Source: Bacillota bacterium (GTDB lineage: Bacteria; Bacillota; Desulfotomaculia; Desulfotomaculales; Desulforudaceae). From it: 64,000 nucleotides of DNA. This document shows, piece after piece, positions 1 through 8,061 of this stretch. Numbering within the stretch: the stretch's first letter is position 1; each line of letters opens with the position of its first letter. Position numbers and translations under genes: made by a program. Location: the NCBI GenBank assembly GCA_040757205.1, contig JBFLXL010000005.1, positions 1-64,000 on the forward strand. Direction: 5' to 3'. Under the pieces are notes generated by a model. That model did no database searches. It saw only the letters and a program-made list of their open reading frames with translations, and was not told where the DNA came from.

Positions 1-81
1 GGCAAGGACCCGCTCCATGATGTCCAGTCTCCTGGCTTCCTTGGGTTTCAAGAAAACGTCTCCCTTCTTCATGAGTGACAT
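1..81 (-). CDS. Partial ORF at window edge, possible transposase N-terminus
   Basis: An open frame on the minus strand starts at ATG 81 (a second ATG lies at 72) and runs off the window. The 27 visible residues are basic and end in a helix-like stretch (KPKEARRLDIMERVLA). This resembles the N-terminal helix-turn-helix start of ISNCY-like transposases, but too little is visible to be sure. It diverges from rpmB. The coding call and the family are both tentative. Confidence 0.3.
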   Translation of the reverse strand, partial: MSLMKKGDVFLKPKEARRLDIMERVLA

Positions 82-143
82 TTTCTCAGACCGCTTACGG
101 GGTGACAATATCACAGGCCAACAACACTGCCTGAAATAAGCAC

Positions 144-172
144 TTGCGCTGAAACCCGGGCTTTGATAAAAT
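144..172 (+). promoter_or_regulatory. Probable sigma-A promoter of rpmB
   Basis: TTGCGC (144-149) and TAAAAT (167-172) are separated by exactly 17 bases, about 30 bases ahead of the rpmB start. The -35 box matches the consensus only in part (TTG plus C). An AAGGAGGTGG ribosome-binding site follows before the GTG at 204. Confidence 0.45.
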
Positions 173-203
173 ATTAAAGTGGTTTGCGCAAGGAGGTGGA
201 GTC

Positions 204-395
204 GTGGCCAAGAAATGTGACGTCTGCGGCAAGGGCGTGGTTGTGGGGATGAAACTCAGCCACTCGCACATCCGCACCAAGCGCACCTGGGAACCCAACC
301 TGCAGCGGGTCAGGGCGCTGGTGGACGGCAAACCCCAAAGGATCAGGGTCTGCACCCGTTGCCTGCGCAGCGGCCGGGTGGTTCGCGCCGTGTAG
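204..395 (+). CDS. rpmB: 50S ribosomal protein L28
   Basis: This 63-residue protein has the usual L28 length and pattern: N-terminal CDVCGKG, a basic centre (RTKRTWEPNLQ) and C-terminal CTRCLRSG. The two Cys pairs suggest the zinc-binding (C+) form. L28 is a structural protein of the large ribosomal subunit. The start is GTG at 204, supported by a strong AAGGAGGTGG site about 6 bases upstream. It is a single-gene unit with its own promoter and a hairpin terminator after it, and it converges on the riboflavin operon. No anomaly is seen. Confidence 0.97.
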   Translation: MAKKCDVCGKGVVVGMKLSHSHIRTKRTWEPNLQRVRALVDGKPQRIRVCTRCLRSGRVVRAV

Positions 396-424
396 CAAGT
401 AGTGGATCATTATGGTGAAAACCA

Positions 425-449
425 GAAACGGTTCGCCTTGAGCCGTTTT
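425..449 (+). terminator. Rho-independent terminator after rpmB
   Basis: AAACGGTTC (425-433) pairs with GAGCCGTTT (439-447) around a 5-base loop, giving a 9-bp stem that ends in a run of five T. It lies 30 bases beyond the rpmB stop, between the converging rpmB and ribH genes. Confidence 0.6.
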
Positions 450-537
450 TCAGTTTCCTCGCGTATGGTGGGCGGATGAACTCCGGTGCCGGCGATGCCG
501 GGATACACAGGGAGCTCGTTTTCCGTTTCTGGGGTTC

Positions 538-1023
538 CTACGATGAACTCTCCAGGCTGCGGACCAGGTTGGCCATTTCGATGCCGCTGACCGCCGCCTG
601 CCAACCCTTGTTTCCAGCCTTGGTGCCGGCCCGCTCGATCGCCTGCTCGATGGTGTCGGCCGTAATTACCCCGAAGATCACCGGAGTGCCGGTCTCCAGC
701 CCCACTTTGGCGACGCCCTTGGCCACCTCGGCGGCGACGTATTCGAAGTGGGGCGTACCCCCACGGATTACGGTGCCCAGACAAAGGACCGCGTCGTAGC
801 GGTTCCTGGCCAGCATACGGCGGGCCACCAGGGGGATCTCGAAAGCGCCGGGCACCCAGGCCACTTCGATGTCGTTCTCCGCTACGCCGTGCCTGACCAG
901 GGCGTCCTGGGCGGCTGAAAGCAGCTTATGGGTGATGAATTCATTAAACCGGCCCACCACGATTCCAAACCGCAAACCCTCACCGATCAGGTGCCCTTCG
1001 AAAACCTTCGCCAAATCGCCCAC
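538..1023 (-). CDS. ribH: 6,7-dimethyl-8-ribityllumazine synthase
   Basis: RibH condenses 5-amino-6-ribitylamino-uracil with 3,4-dihydroxy-2-butanone 4-phosphate to give the lumazine precursor of riboflavin. The 161-residue length is normal. Family blocks seen are [12 protein letters not shown] (N-terminal strand and ribityl site), [25 protein letters not shown] (with the catalytic-region His) and [17 protein letters not shown]. It is the last gene of the minus-strand ribD-ribE-ribBA-ribH operon, starting about 10 bases after the ribBA stop, which implies co-transcription. Nothing odd is seen. Confidence 0.97.
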   Translation of the reverse strand: MGDLAKVFEGHLIGEGLRFGIVVGRFNEFITHKLLSAAQDALVRHGVAENDIEVAWVPGAFEIPLVARRMLARNRYDAVLCLGTVIRGGTPHFEYVAAEVAKGVAKVGLETGTPVIFGVITADTIEQAIERAGTKAGNKGWQAAVSGIEMANLVRSLESSS

Positions 1024-1033
1024 GCTCCTTTAA

Positions 1034-2242
1034 TTAGTCCGCAAGTGTCAGAAGATGCCCCATTTTCCGTTTCTTGGTGGCCAGGTAGAACCCGTTTTCC
1101 GGCCCCGGCGGCACCTCGATCACCACCCGTTCCACCACTTTCAGGCCGTGACCTTCCAGACCGGCGATCTTCCGGGGGTTGTTGGTCATGATGCGCAGCT
1201 TGGTCAAGCCCAAGTCCGAAAGGATCTGGGCACCGATGCCGTAGTCTCTCAGGTCGGGCGGAAAACCGAGGGCCTCGTTCGCCTCCACGGTATCCTTGCC
1301 CTCGTCCTGCAGTTCGTAGGCCCGGATCTTGTTCAGGATGCCGATCCCCCGGCCCTCCTGCCGCATGTACAGCAGCACCCCGACCCCCTCCGCTTCGATC
1401 TGCCGCAGGGCCCGGCCGATCTGGTTCCCGCAGTCGCACCGGATGGAACCGAACACGTCCCCGGTCAGGCACTCGGAGTGGACCCGCACCAGGGGTGCCT
1501 CGACCGAACTCAGGTCACCCTTCACCAGCGCCAGGTGCCCCTTGCCGTCCAACAAGCTCTCATAGGCGTATACCACGAAATCCCCGTACCGGGAGGGCAT
1601 CTTGGCGGTGCCCACCAGGCGCACCAGCTTTTCGGTGCGGCGCCGGTAGCGGATCAGGTCGGCTATGGTCACGATCTTCAGCCCGTGTTCCCTTACGAAC
1701 CCCATCAGTTCCGGGACGCGGGCCATGGTACCGTCTTCCTTCATAATCTCGCAGATCACGCCGGCGGGATAAAGGCCGGCCATTTTGGCCATGTCCACCG
1801 CCGCTTCGGTATGTCCGGCCCGGCGGAGCACCCCGCCATCCTTGGCGCGCAACGGAAAAATGTGGCCGGGCCGCCGCAGGTCTTCGGGCCTGGTTGCCGG
1901 ATCGATGATCTTCTGCACCGTAAAGGCGCGTTCGTGAGCCGAAATCCCGGTCGTACTCCCCACCGCGTCCACCGATACCGTGAAGGCGGTGGCGTGCGGA
2001 TCGGTATTGGTGACCACCATGGGAGTCAATTCCAGTTTCAGGGCCAACTCACCGGTGATCGGCATGCACACCAGGCCGCGCGCATGCGTCACCATAAAGT
2101 TGATGGCCTCCGGAGTCACTTTCTCCGCGGCCATTATCAAGTCGCCTTCGTTCTCCCGGTCCTCGTCGTCCACTACCACCAGCATCTTACCCCGGCGGAA
2201 GTCTTCAATGGCTTCCTCAATCGTGTTGAATCCAAACTCCAC
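1034..2242 (-). CDS. ribBA: Bifunctional 3,4-DHBP synthase / GTP cyclohydrolase II
   Basis: This 402-residue fusion supplies both branch precursors of riboflavin. Residues 1-200 are the RibB domain ([16 protein letters not shown] acidic metal site, [13 protein letters not shown]). Residues 205-402 are the RibA domain, with the zinc site [15 protein letters not shown], the [19 protein letters not shown] block, and a C-terminal [15 protein letters not shown]. RibB releases formate from ribulose 5-phosphate; RibA opens GTP. The fusion architecture is typical of Firmicutes. It sits between ribE (30 bases upstream) and ribH (10 bases downstream) in one operon. Confidence 0.97.
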   Translation of the reverse strand: MEFGFNTIEEAIEDFRRGKMLVVVDDEDRENEGDLIMAAEKVTPEAINFMVTHARGLVCMPITGELALKLELTPMVVTNTDPHATAFTVSVDAVGSTTGISAHERAFTVQKIIDPATRPEDLRRPGHIFPLRAKDGGVLRRAGHTEAAVDMAKMAGLYPAGVICEIMKEDGTMARVPELMGFVREHGLKIVTIADLIRYRRRTEKLVRLVGTAKMPSRYGDFVVYAYESLLDGKGHLALVKGDLSSVEAPLVRVHSECLTGDVFGSIRCDCGNQIGRALRQIEAEGVGVLLYMRQEGRGIGILNKIRAYELQDEGKDTVEANEALGFPPDLRDYGIGAQILSDLGLTKLRIMTNNPRKIAGLEGHGLKVVERVVIEVPPGPENGFYLATKKRKMGHLLTLAD

Positions 2243-2272
2243 CGTCCGCTTCCTCCCCCCAAAATACCTTGA

Positions 2273-2920
2273 CTACAAAAAGCCGTGGCGGGCCAAAAAG
2301 TCGCCGTCCAGTTTCCGGTCGGGCTCCTCCCGGCGGCCGCCCAGCATTCTCTCTACGTATTTGGCGATCATGTCCGCTTCCAGGTTTACCCGCGCCCCCA
2401 CCCTCTTGAACCCCAGGGTGGTCATCTTGGCCGTATGCGGGATGATCGACACCCGGAAGGCATCCCGGTCGTGGTCGACCACCGTCAGGCTGATTCCGTC
2501 CACGGCCACCGAGCCCTTTTCAATAACGTAGCGCATTACCGTCCCGGGAGCCTGGATCCGGAACACCAGGGCGACTCCCTCCGGTTCGCACCCGACGACC
2601 GTACCCACCCCGTCGACGTGGCCGCTGACCAGGTGCCCGCCCATGCGCTCCCCAAGCCGCATGGCGCGCTCCAGATTGACCCGTTCCCCAGGGCGGACCT
2701 CCCCCAGGTTGGTCCGCTTCAGCGTCTCGGCCATTACGTCGGCGGTAAACCACCCGGCACCGAAATCGGCCACGGTCAGGCACACTCCGTTCACCGCGAT
2801 GCTCTCACCGAGACGCGCCTCCTCAAGCACCGCGCGCGCTTCGACATGCAGGCGGGCGGAAACCGGGCCGCGTTCGGCCCGCCGCAGGGTGCCCAGTTCC
2901 TCAATGATCCCGGTGAACAT
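2273..2920 (-). CDS. ribE: Riboflavin synthase, alpha chain
   Basis: The enzyme dismutates two lumazine molecules to riboflavin plus pyrimidine. The start at ATG 2920 gives the canonical MFTGIIEELG N-terminus; the frame stays open further upstream, but that part overlaps ribD and is not family sequence. The 215 residues hold two internally repeated barrels, each with a G-H-V-type substrate motif (GGHLVSGHVDGVG at the start of repeat 2; VNGVCLTV and VDGISLTVVD in the two repeats). It overlaps the 3' end of ribD by 20 bases, implying translational coupling. The product is cytosolic and probably trimeric, as in the family. Confidence 0.96.
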   Translation of the reverse strand: MFTGIIEELGTLRRAERGPVSARLHVEARAVLEEARLGESIAVNGVCLTVADFGAGWFTADVMAETLKRTNLGEVRPGERVNLERAMRLGERMGGHLVSGHVDGVGTVVGCEPEGVALVFRIQAPGTVMRYVIEKGSVAVDGISLTVVDHDRDAFRVSIIPHTAKMTTLGFKRVGARVNLEADMIAKYVERMLGGRREEPDRKLDGDFLARHGFL

Positions 2921-4022
2921 CCGTTCCCGCCCTCCCCCATACCGGATAACCTTCGATACAGAAATCATCACCCAGTTCCAGCCGGCGCACCCGTTCCAGA
3001 CCGACCGCCTCCGACATGCGCCCCACACCCTGTCCGGCCACCGCCCCCGGGGCTTCCACCCCGCCCACGATCTTGGGAGCCACGAACCAGTGCAGTTTAT
3101 CGACGAACCGGGCCTCCAAAAACGAGGCGTGCACCGCCCCCCCACCTTCCACCAGCACACTGGTGATCTCCCGCGCGGCCAGTTCCCGGAGCAGCGTCTC
3201 CAGGTCGACCGCCGGTCCCGGACCGCAACGCACCACCTGGACGCCCCGGCTCTCCAGAGCCGTCACCCGGGTCCGCGGGGCCTGTCCGGTCACCGCCACG
3301 ATCACCGGGACGGCCGATTCTCCCGACAGCATCCGGGACGATTCCGGAATACGGGCCAGGCTGTCCAGCACCACCCTTGCCGGATCCCGGCCCCCTTCGG
3401 GAAGCCGCGTGGTCAGGGACGGGTCGTCTTTGACCACCGTTCCCCGCCCCACCAGCAGCGCGTCGTACGTGTCCCGCAGCCGGTGGGCGTATTCCCGGGC
3501 CGGTCCGCCGGTAATCCAGCGCGAATCGCCGGTGCGGGTGGCGATCTTGCCGTCCAGGCTCACGGCCGCCTTCAAGGCCACAAACGGCCGACCGGTGGTG
3601 ATGTATTTGATGAAGACCTCATTTAACCGGGCCGCCTCTTCGCGGAGGACGTCCTCGGTGACCTCAAGGCCCGCTTCGCGCAGCCGCGCGATGCCCCGGC
3701 CGGCAACCTTCGGGTTCGGGTCCCGCATCGCCGTCACCACGCGACGCACACCGGCGGCGATCACCGCCTCGGTGCAGGGGCCGGTCCGGCCGAAGTGGCA
3801 GCACGGCTCTAATGAGACATAAAGGGTGGACCCGCGCGCCGCCTCGCCGGCTTGGGCAAGCGCAACAATCTCGGCGTGGGGCAAACCGGCCCGGGCGTGA
3901 TACCCATGGCCCACAATCTCCCCGTCCCGGACCACCACCGCGCCGACCATAGGATTGGGGCTGGTGCGGCCCCGGGCTTTTGCCGCCAGGTCCAAAACCA
4001 CCCGCATGTATTCTTGGTCCAT
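2901..4022 (-). CDS. ribD: Bifunctional deaminase/reductase of riboflavin synthesis
   Basis: The N-terminal half (about 1-145) is a CDA-fold zinc deaminase with HAEIVAL and PCCHFGRTGPC (the H...E and PCxxxxxxPC zinc ligands). The C-terminal half is the NADPH-dependent reductase (ALKAAVSLDGKIATRTGDSRWITG). Together they convert the product of GTP cyclohydrolase II to the ribitylamino-uracil 5'-phosphate. ATG 4022 is chosen because MDQEYMRVVLDLA begins the conserved deaminase helix; five more residues upstream would be possible. It is the first gene of the rib operon. No RFN-type FMN riboswitch was recognised in the 325 bases upstream. Confidence 0.96.
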   Translation of the reverse strand: MDQEYMRVVLDLAAKARGRTSPNPMVGAVVVRDGEIVGHGYHARAGLPHAEIVALAQAGEAARGSTLYVSLEPCCHFGRTGPCTEAVIAAGVRRVVTAMRDPNPKVAGRGIARLREAGLEVTEDVLREEAARLNEVFIKYITTGRPFVALKAAVSLDGKIATRTGDSRWITGGPAREYAHRLRDTYDALLVGRGTVVKDDPSLTTRLPEGGRDPARVVLDSLARIPESSRMLSGESAVPVIVAVTGQAPRTRVTALESRGVQVVRCGPGPAVDLETLLRELAAREITSVLVEGGGAVHASFLEARFVDKLHWFVAPKIVGGVEAPGAVAGQGVGRMSEAVGLERVRRLELGDDFCIEGYPVWGRAGTDVHRDH

Positions 4023-4189
4023 GCGGCCCCCTCCTGCCAAAACATTAAAAAGTCGACATGGGGCCGACTCCGGATCAGATGCTTGTACGACACGCCCAGT
4101 GCGCGCTTTGCGCCGCGGTTTTCCGTTTCATTATAGGTTTTTCAAAAATACGCTGTCAAGCAAGGGCCGCCGGTACCCAGTTCCGTGCG

Positions 4190-4276
4190 AAAAAGGGGGA
4201 CAGTCCCCCTTTTTCTTTTTTCGGAACACGGACAAGAAAAAGGGGCCAACAAGAAAAAGGGGCCAGGCCCCTTTTT
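4190..4276. repeat. Two terminator-like palindromes (GGGGGACAGTCCCCC type) between ribD and moaA
   Basis: The 325-base gap between ribD and moaA holds two perfect palindromes. At 4190-4214, A5-G5-AC is mirrored around a central A; at 4254-4276, A5-G4-CC is mirrored likewise. Each ends in a T-run on both strands, so they can end transcription from moaA (minus), and also from the other side. Copies of 'GGGGGACAGTCCCC' recur at 7985-8039 upstream of the NfeD gene, so this is a dispersed repeat rather than an ordinary terminator. The rest of the gap (4023-4180) shows only a GC-rich leader for ribD. Confidence 0.7.
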
Positions 4277-4347
4277 TGCCCGGCCCACCCGAAGCAGCCG
4301 TCCGGCCGCACTGTCTGACACCTTTTGCCCCTTTTTGACGTGGGCGG

Positions 4348-5331
4348 TCAGCCGCCGATCTCGGACATCAGCCGGTCGCATACGGGCCGGATCTCGTTCT
4401 CAGGGTGGCCTTGCGGTTTACGGAGCACCGCCTGGACAACCAGGGCGGCCAGTTCCTCGTCGCTCACCCCCCGCGCCAGGGGTTCCACCAGGTCGATCTC
4501 GTTCCCCTGGCAGAGGCACGGCCGCAGGGTACCGGCGGCGGTCAGCCGCAGCCGGTTGCAGGACGGACAGAAGTACCCGCTCAAGGGCGCAATCAAACCG
4601 ACGGTGCCCTCAAAGCCCGGGATCTTCCAGCAACGGGCCGGGCCGTCACCGCCACCCGGCCGTACCGTCTGCAGCGGGCCGTAACGCTCGTCGATCTTGC
4701 GCCGGATTTCGTCGGCCGGGACATAATAGTCGGACGCCCAACTGCTGCTTGCCCCAATGGGCATGAGTTCGATAAACCGGACGTGCAGGGGACGGTCTTG
4801 CGTCAGGCGCACGAAATCTTCGACCTCGTCGTCGTTGATGCCCCGCATTACCACCATGTTGAGCTTCACCGGATGCAAGCCGTGGGCGAGGGCGGCTTCC
4901 AACCCATCCATTACCGGGGCGAGTTCGCCGTTTTTGGTTATGGTGCGGAACCGGTCCGGCCGCAGGGTGTCCAGGCTGATATTCACCCGTTTCAGCCCCG
5001 CCGCCTTCAGGGCCTGCGCCCGGGGCACAAGCAGCGAGCCGTTTGTGGTCAGGGCGATGTCGTCGATTTGCGGGATTTCGTTGAGCGCCGCCACCACGGG
5101 AACTACATCCGGGCGGACCAGGGGCTCGCCCCCGGTAAGGCGGATTTTCCTGATGCCCACCCGGGCCCCGGCACGAATCACCCGCACCAGACCATCCAGC
5201 GGCAGACCGTCCGCTGCAGGCCCTGTGTGCTCGCCCGGGCGGCAGTAGAAGCAGTTCAAATTGCACCTTTCGGTCAAGGACACCCGCAAGTAGGTAATCT
5301 GCCGCTCAAAGTTATCCCGCACGCTCCCCAA
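4348..5331 (-). CDS. moaA: GTP 3',8-cyclase MoaA (radical SAM, molybdopterin synthesis)
   Basis: MoaA catalyses the first step of molybdenum-cofactor synthesis, rearranging GTP. The 327-residue protein has the radical-SAM motif CNLNCFYC near residue 22, the SAM-binding LTGGEPLVRPD block, and a second C-terminal cluster site (CPSCNRLRLTAAGTLRPCL). The usual C-terminal Gly-Gly is present as EIGG. It stands alone: no other moa/moe gene is adjacent, so the rest of the pathway is elsewhere. The terminator-like palindromes at 4190-4276 follow it. Presence of Moco synthesis fits an anaerobe using molybdo- or tungsto-enzymes. Confidence 0.95.
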   Translation of the reverse strand: MGSVRDNFERQITYLRVSLTERCNLNCFYCRPGEHTGPAADGLPLDGLVRVIRAGARVGIRKIRLTGGEPLVRPDVVPVVAALNEIPQIDDIALTTNGSLLVPRAQALKAAGLKRVNISLDTLRPDRFRTITKNGELAPVMDGLEAALAHGLHPVKLNMVVMRGINDDEVEDFVRLTQDRPLHVRFIELMPIGASSSWASDYYVPADEIRRKIDERYGPLQTVRPGGGDGPARCWKIPGFEGTVGLIAPLSGYFCPSCNRLRLTAAGTLRPCLCQGNEIDLVEPLARGVSDEELAALVVQAVLRKPQGHPENEIRPVCDRLMSEIGG

Positions 5332-5337
5332 CTCCCC

Positions 5338-5447
5338 GTGAACTTGCCTTTTTCAAAGCCGCAAAAACAAAACGAGAACTTCCAGACCTCGCCGCCGCGG
5401 GCGAGGCAGTGAACTTGCCTTTTTCAAAGCCGCAAAAACAAAACCGA
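5338..5447. repeat. 39-base direct repeat upstream of moaA; remainder of gap empty
   Basis: Two nearly identical 39-base copies, each beginning GTGAACTTGCCTTTTTCAAA, lie at 5338-5376 and 5409-5447, i.e. 71 bases apart. The differences are at the 3' edge. The 404-base gap 5332-5735 otherwise shows no convincing gene: a 100-codon frame on the minus strand crosses both copies but has no family resemblance. The far side ends with the terminator at 5675-5709. Confidence 0.6.
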
Positions 5448-5674
5448 GCCCTGAAAATTCCCAGGCCCGGTCCCGCGCCTATAACCAAAAACCCCACCAT
5501 CCTTTCCACAACGGGAGGCGCGCCGGTTTCCCAACGCACCCTGTCGGCCCGGGTCCATGGCGCTACGGCTTTAGGTCCCCCGGCTCGGAGGTGCTCTTCA
5601 AAAACAGTCTCCATATTTAATTATGCGCTAAAAAACAACTTCGGGGGCCGGGGCCGTTTTCCTGCCGGTTGGAC

Positions 5675-5709
5675 AAAAAACACGAACCCCGCCCGAAGCG
5701 GACGGGGTC
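5675..5709 (-). terminator. Terminator after the slipin gene
   Basis: Read on the minus strand, CCCCGTCCG and CGGGCGGGG form an interrupted stem around CTT, followed by TTCGTGTTTTTT. It lies about 27 bases beyond the stop of the SPFH gene, the expected place for ending the nfeD-slipin transcript. Confidence 0.6.
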
Positions 5710-5735
5710 ATAGAGCCTCTGCCGCGCGCCTGTTT

Positions 5736-6515
5736 CTATTCCGCCGACCGTTCCGGAATAGCGGTGAAACGCTCCAACACCTTGATAAAGTCCATCGGCA
5801 GGGGAAACACGATTGTACTGGATCCTTTCTCCCCGGAAATGTCGGTCAGGGTCTGCAGGTACCGCAACTGGATGGCGGCCGGGTGGGTGCCGATGATGGC
5901 GGCGGCGTCGGCCAACTTCTGGGCCGCCTGAAACTCGCCGTCGGCGTGGATGACCTTCGCCCGCCGGTCCCTCTCGGCAGCCGCCTGGGCGGCCATAGCC
6001 CGCTGCATCGCCTGGGGCAGTTCCACGTCTCGCACCTCGACCATCGACACCTTCACGCCCCAGGGCTCGGTACCCTCGTCGATGATCTTCTGCAGGCGCT
6101 GGTTGATCTGATCGCGCTGCGCGAGCAACTCGTCCAGCTCGCTCTGGCCGAGCACGCTCCGCAGCGTGGTCTGGGCCAGTTGCGACGTCGCCCGGATGTG
6201 GTCGAGCACCTTCAAAACGGCGTTACCGGGGTCCACCACGCGAAAGTAGATGACCGCGTTGACTTTTACGGTCACGTTGTCCCGGGTAATCGCCTCCTGG
6301 GTGGGCACATCGGCGGTCACCACCCGGAGGTCCACTTTCTCCATCCGTTCGATGATCGGAATGAGAAAGAACAGTCCCGGCCCACGCGCCCCGACGAACC
6401 GGCCCAGCCGGAAAATCACCCCCCGCTCGTATTCCTGGACGATCCGGATAGCGGAGGACAGGAACATTACGGCCAACGCAATCAGCACGCCCCAGAACAT
6501 CAGAAACTCCAGCAT
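5736..6515 (-). CDS. Slipin / SPFH (band 7) membrane scaffold protein
   Basis: The 259-residue protein has one N-terminal hydrophobic segment (about residues 4-20, [18 protein letters not shown]). An SPFH domain follows: [22 protein letters not shown], then [33 protein letters not shown]. The C-terminal part has a helical [23 protein letters not shown] stretch typical of stomatin/slipin proteins, which oligomerise in membranes. It is the downstream partner of the NfeD-type protease at 6619-7962, about 100 bases away and on the same strand. This pairing is well known (PH1511/PH1510 type), and the partner protease cleaves the stomatin C-terminus in the archaeal example. Confidence 0.93.
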   Translation of the reverse strand: MLEFLMFWGVLIALAVMFLSSAIRIVQEYERGVIFRLGRFVGARGPGLFFLIPIIERMEKVDLRVVTADVPTQEAITRDNVTVKVNAVIYFRVVDPGNAVLKVLDHIRATSQLAQTTLRSVLGQSELDELLAQRDQINQRLQKIIDEGTEPWGVKVSMVEVRDVELPQAMQRAMAAQAAAERDRRAKVIHADGEFQAAQKLADAAAIIGTHPAAIQLRYLQTLTDISGEKGSSTIVFPLPMDFIKVLERFTAIPERSAE

Positions 6516-6618
6516 GTTTTCACTCCCCTTCGCTTGTTTACGCGGTGCCGGTTGGTAAACCGGATACCCGTATTATAATTATACCCATCTTGTTGCCAGG
6601 TTTTTCTATCTGGCACCT

Positions 6619-7962
6619 CTAACCGCCGCCGGTTTTTTCACGCCGGCGCACCACCAACTTCAGGCCGTCCTCCATCCGAACAACGACCACCTCCTCGTCG
6701 GCTTCGACCGGACCGTCCTCGGCCACTGCGCGCCAGCGCTCACCTTCAAGCAGAACCTCTCCCTTGGGGTCAAGCTGGGTAAGAGCCACCGCAACCGCGC
6801 CGGACATCCCCTCCCGGCCGGTGGCCGCCTGGCGCTTGCGCATCTTTACTGCTGATTGCACCGTAAAAATAGCAAACAGGGTGATGCCGGCGACGATTGC
6901 GGCCATCACGCCGATATTTACCTTGAAACCCTCCGGGCTGCCGGCAAAAAGAATCATTGAACCAAGCACAATGGCAATTAACCCCCCTGCGGCCAAGAGG
7001 CCGAAACTGACTACGAACAATTCCAAGGCGAGCAGGACGAATCCCAGGATAATTAACGCGATCCCTCCCCAGGAGGCATCCAGCGTTCCCAGTGAATACA
7101 GGGCCAGAACCAGGGCCAACCCTCCGGCCGCTCCCGGGAAAATGGCCCCCGGGTTGTAGAACTCGATCAGCAAACCGAGCATTCCGAGCGAGAGCAGTAT
7201 GTAGGCGATAGTGGGATTGCTTAAGGTGTGCAAGGTTCGCTCGACCCAGTTCATTCCCTCCCGTTCCAGCGGCGCATCCGCCGTAGCCAGCCGTACAATC
7301 TCGCCGCTGTCCAGGGTGACGGTCCGCCCGTCGATCAGCTGCAAGAGCTCAGCCAGGTTCGGCGCTTGCAAGTCGATCAGGTTGAACTCCAGGGCCTGGC
7401 TGTCGGTGTAGGACCGGCTTTCGGTCACTGTCAGCTCGGCCTTCTCGGCGTTGCGCCCCCGCATCTCGGCGATGCTCCGCACCCAAGCCGCCGCATCCTC
7501 AACGATCTTCTCCTCCTGGGCCTCGGTCATCTGCTCGCCGCCGGCCGCCACCGGGTGAGCGGCGCCGATGCGGCTCCCCGGGGCCATCGCCGCCACGTCG
7601 GCCGAAATGGTAATGAACGTGCCGGCCGAACCGGCCCAACCCCCGGCGGGTGAGACGAAAACCACCACTGGGACGTCGGCGTTCATTATTCGTTGAACAA
7701 TCTTCTGGGTGGTGTCGTAAAGTCCTCCCGGGGTATTTAGCTCAATGACGCAAACCGCGCCCAGCCGTTCCGCATCAGCAATGCCCCGGTCCAGGTACTG
7801 CGCCACCACCGGAACGATGAGGCCGTCCACCGTCAATACCACAACCTGGTCGGCCACTCGGCCCTGAACCGGAACCGCCGGACTCAGAAGCACCATCCCG
7901 ACAAAAATCAGCACGCACATGGCGAAGATCTGCCTGTTACGGGGCCGTACCAGACCCAACAC
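6619..7962 (-). CDS. NfeD-family membrane serine protease (ClpP-like plus OB domain)
   Basis: A signal/TM segment (FAMCVLIFVGMVLLSPAVP) is followed by a ClpP-fold domain with the substrate-strand NTPGGLYDTTQKIV and the nucleophile region SPAGGWAGSAGTFI. After it come four to five TM helices (FYNPGAIFPGAAGGLALVLALY..., LIILGFVLLALELFVVSFG) and a C-terminal NfeD OB-like domain. The frame is open to 8052, but that part lies in a dispersed palindromic repeat. A start in 7962-7974 (GTG codons after AAGGGGA) or ATG 7920 is more likely; 7962 is chosen for spacing. The slipin gene follows on the same strand. The start is uncertain, the family is not. Confidence 0.9.
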   Translation of the reverse strand: MLGLVRPRNRQIFAMCVLIFVGMVLLSPAVPVQGRVADQVVVLTVDGLIVPVVAQYLDRGIADAERLGAVCVIELNTPGGLYDTTQKIVQRIMNADVPVVVFVSPAGGWAGSAGTFITISADVAAMAPGSRIGAAHPVAAGGEQMTEAQEEKIVEDAAAWVRSIAEMRGRNAEKAELTVTESRSYTDSQALEFNLIDLQAPNLAELLQLIDGRTVTLDSGEIVRLATADAPLEREGMNWVERTLHTLSNPTIAYILLSLGMLGLLIEFYNPGAIFPGAAGGLALVLALYSLGTLDASWGGIALIILGFVLLALELFVVSFGLLAAGGLIAIVLGSMILFAGSPEGFKVNIGVMAAIVAGITLFAIFTVQSAVKMRKRQAATGREGMSGAVAVALTQLDPKGEVLLEGERWRAVAEDGPVEADEEVVVVRMEDGLKLVVRRREKTGGG

Positions 7963-7984
7963 TGTCTTTCTCACTCCCCTTAAT

Positions 7985-8039
7985 CGAGAAAGGGGGACAG
8001 TCCCCGGGAAGAAAAAGGGAACAGTCCCCCTTTTCTCGA
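7985..8039. repeat. Dispersed GGGGGACAGTCCCC palindromic repeat
   Basis: The outer arms CGAGAAAGGGGGACAG (from 7985) and its imperfect reverse complement (8018-8039) flank a short centre, and each arm contains the GGGGACAGTCCCC-type palindrome seen at 4190-4214. It lies between proS and the NfeD gene and overlaps the open 5' extension of the latter. Such repeats are often REP-like elements mobilised in trans. No RAYT gene is visible in the window. Confidence 0.65.
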
Positions 8040-8061
8040 CTCCTCCACACAAAACAGGTGT

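Noticed and set aside
4023-4347. FMN (RFN) riboswitch ahead of ribD
   Set aside because: Conserved RFN blocks were looked for on the minus strand and not found; only terminator-like palindromes are present.
5312-5614. 100-codon minus-strand frame upstream of moaA
   Set aside because: It crosses both copies of a direct repeat, has no ribosome-binding site and no family resemblance.
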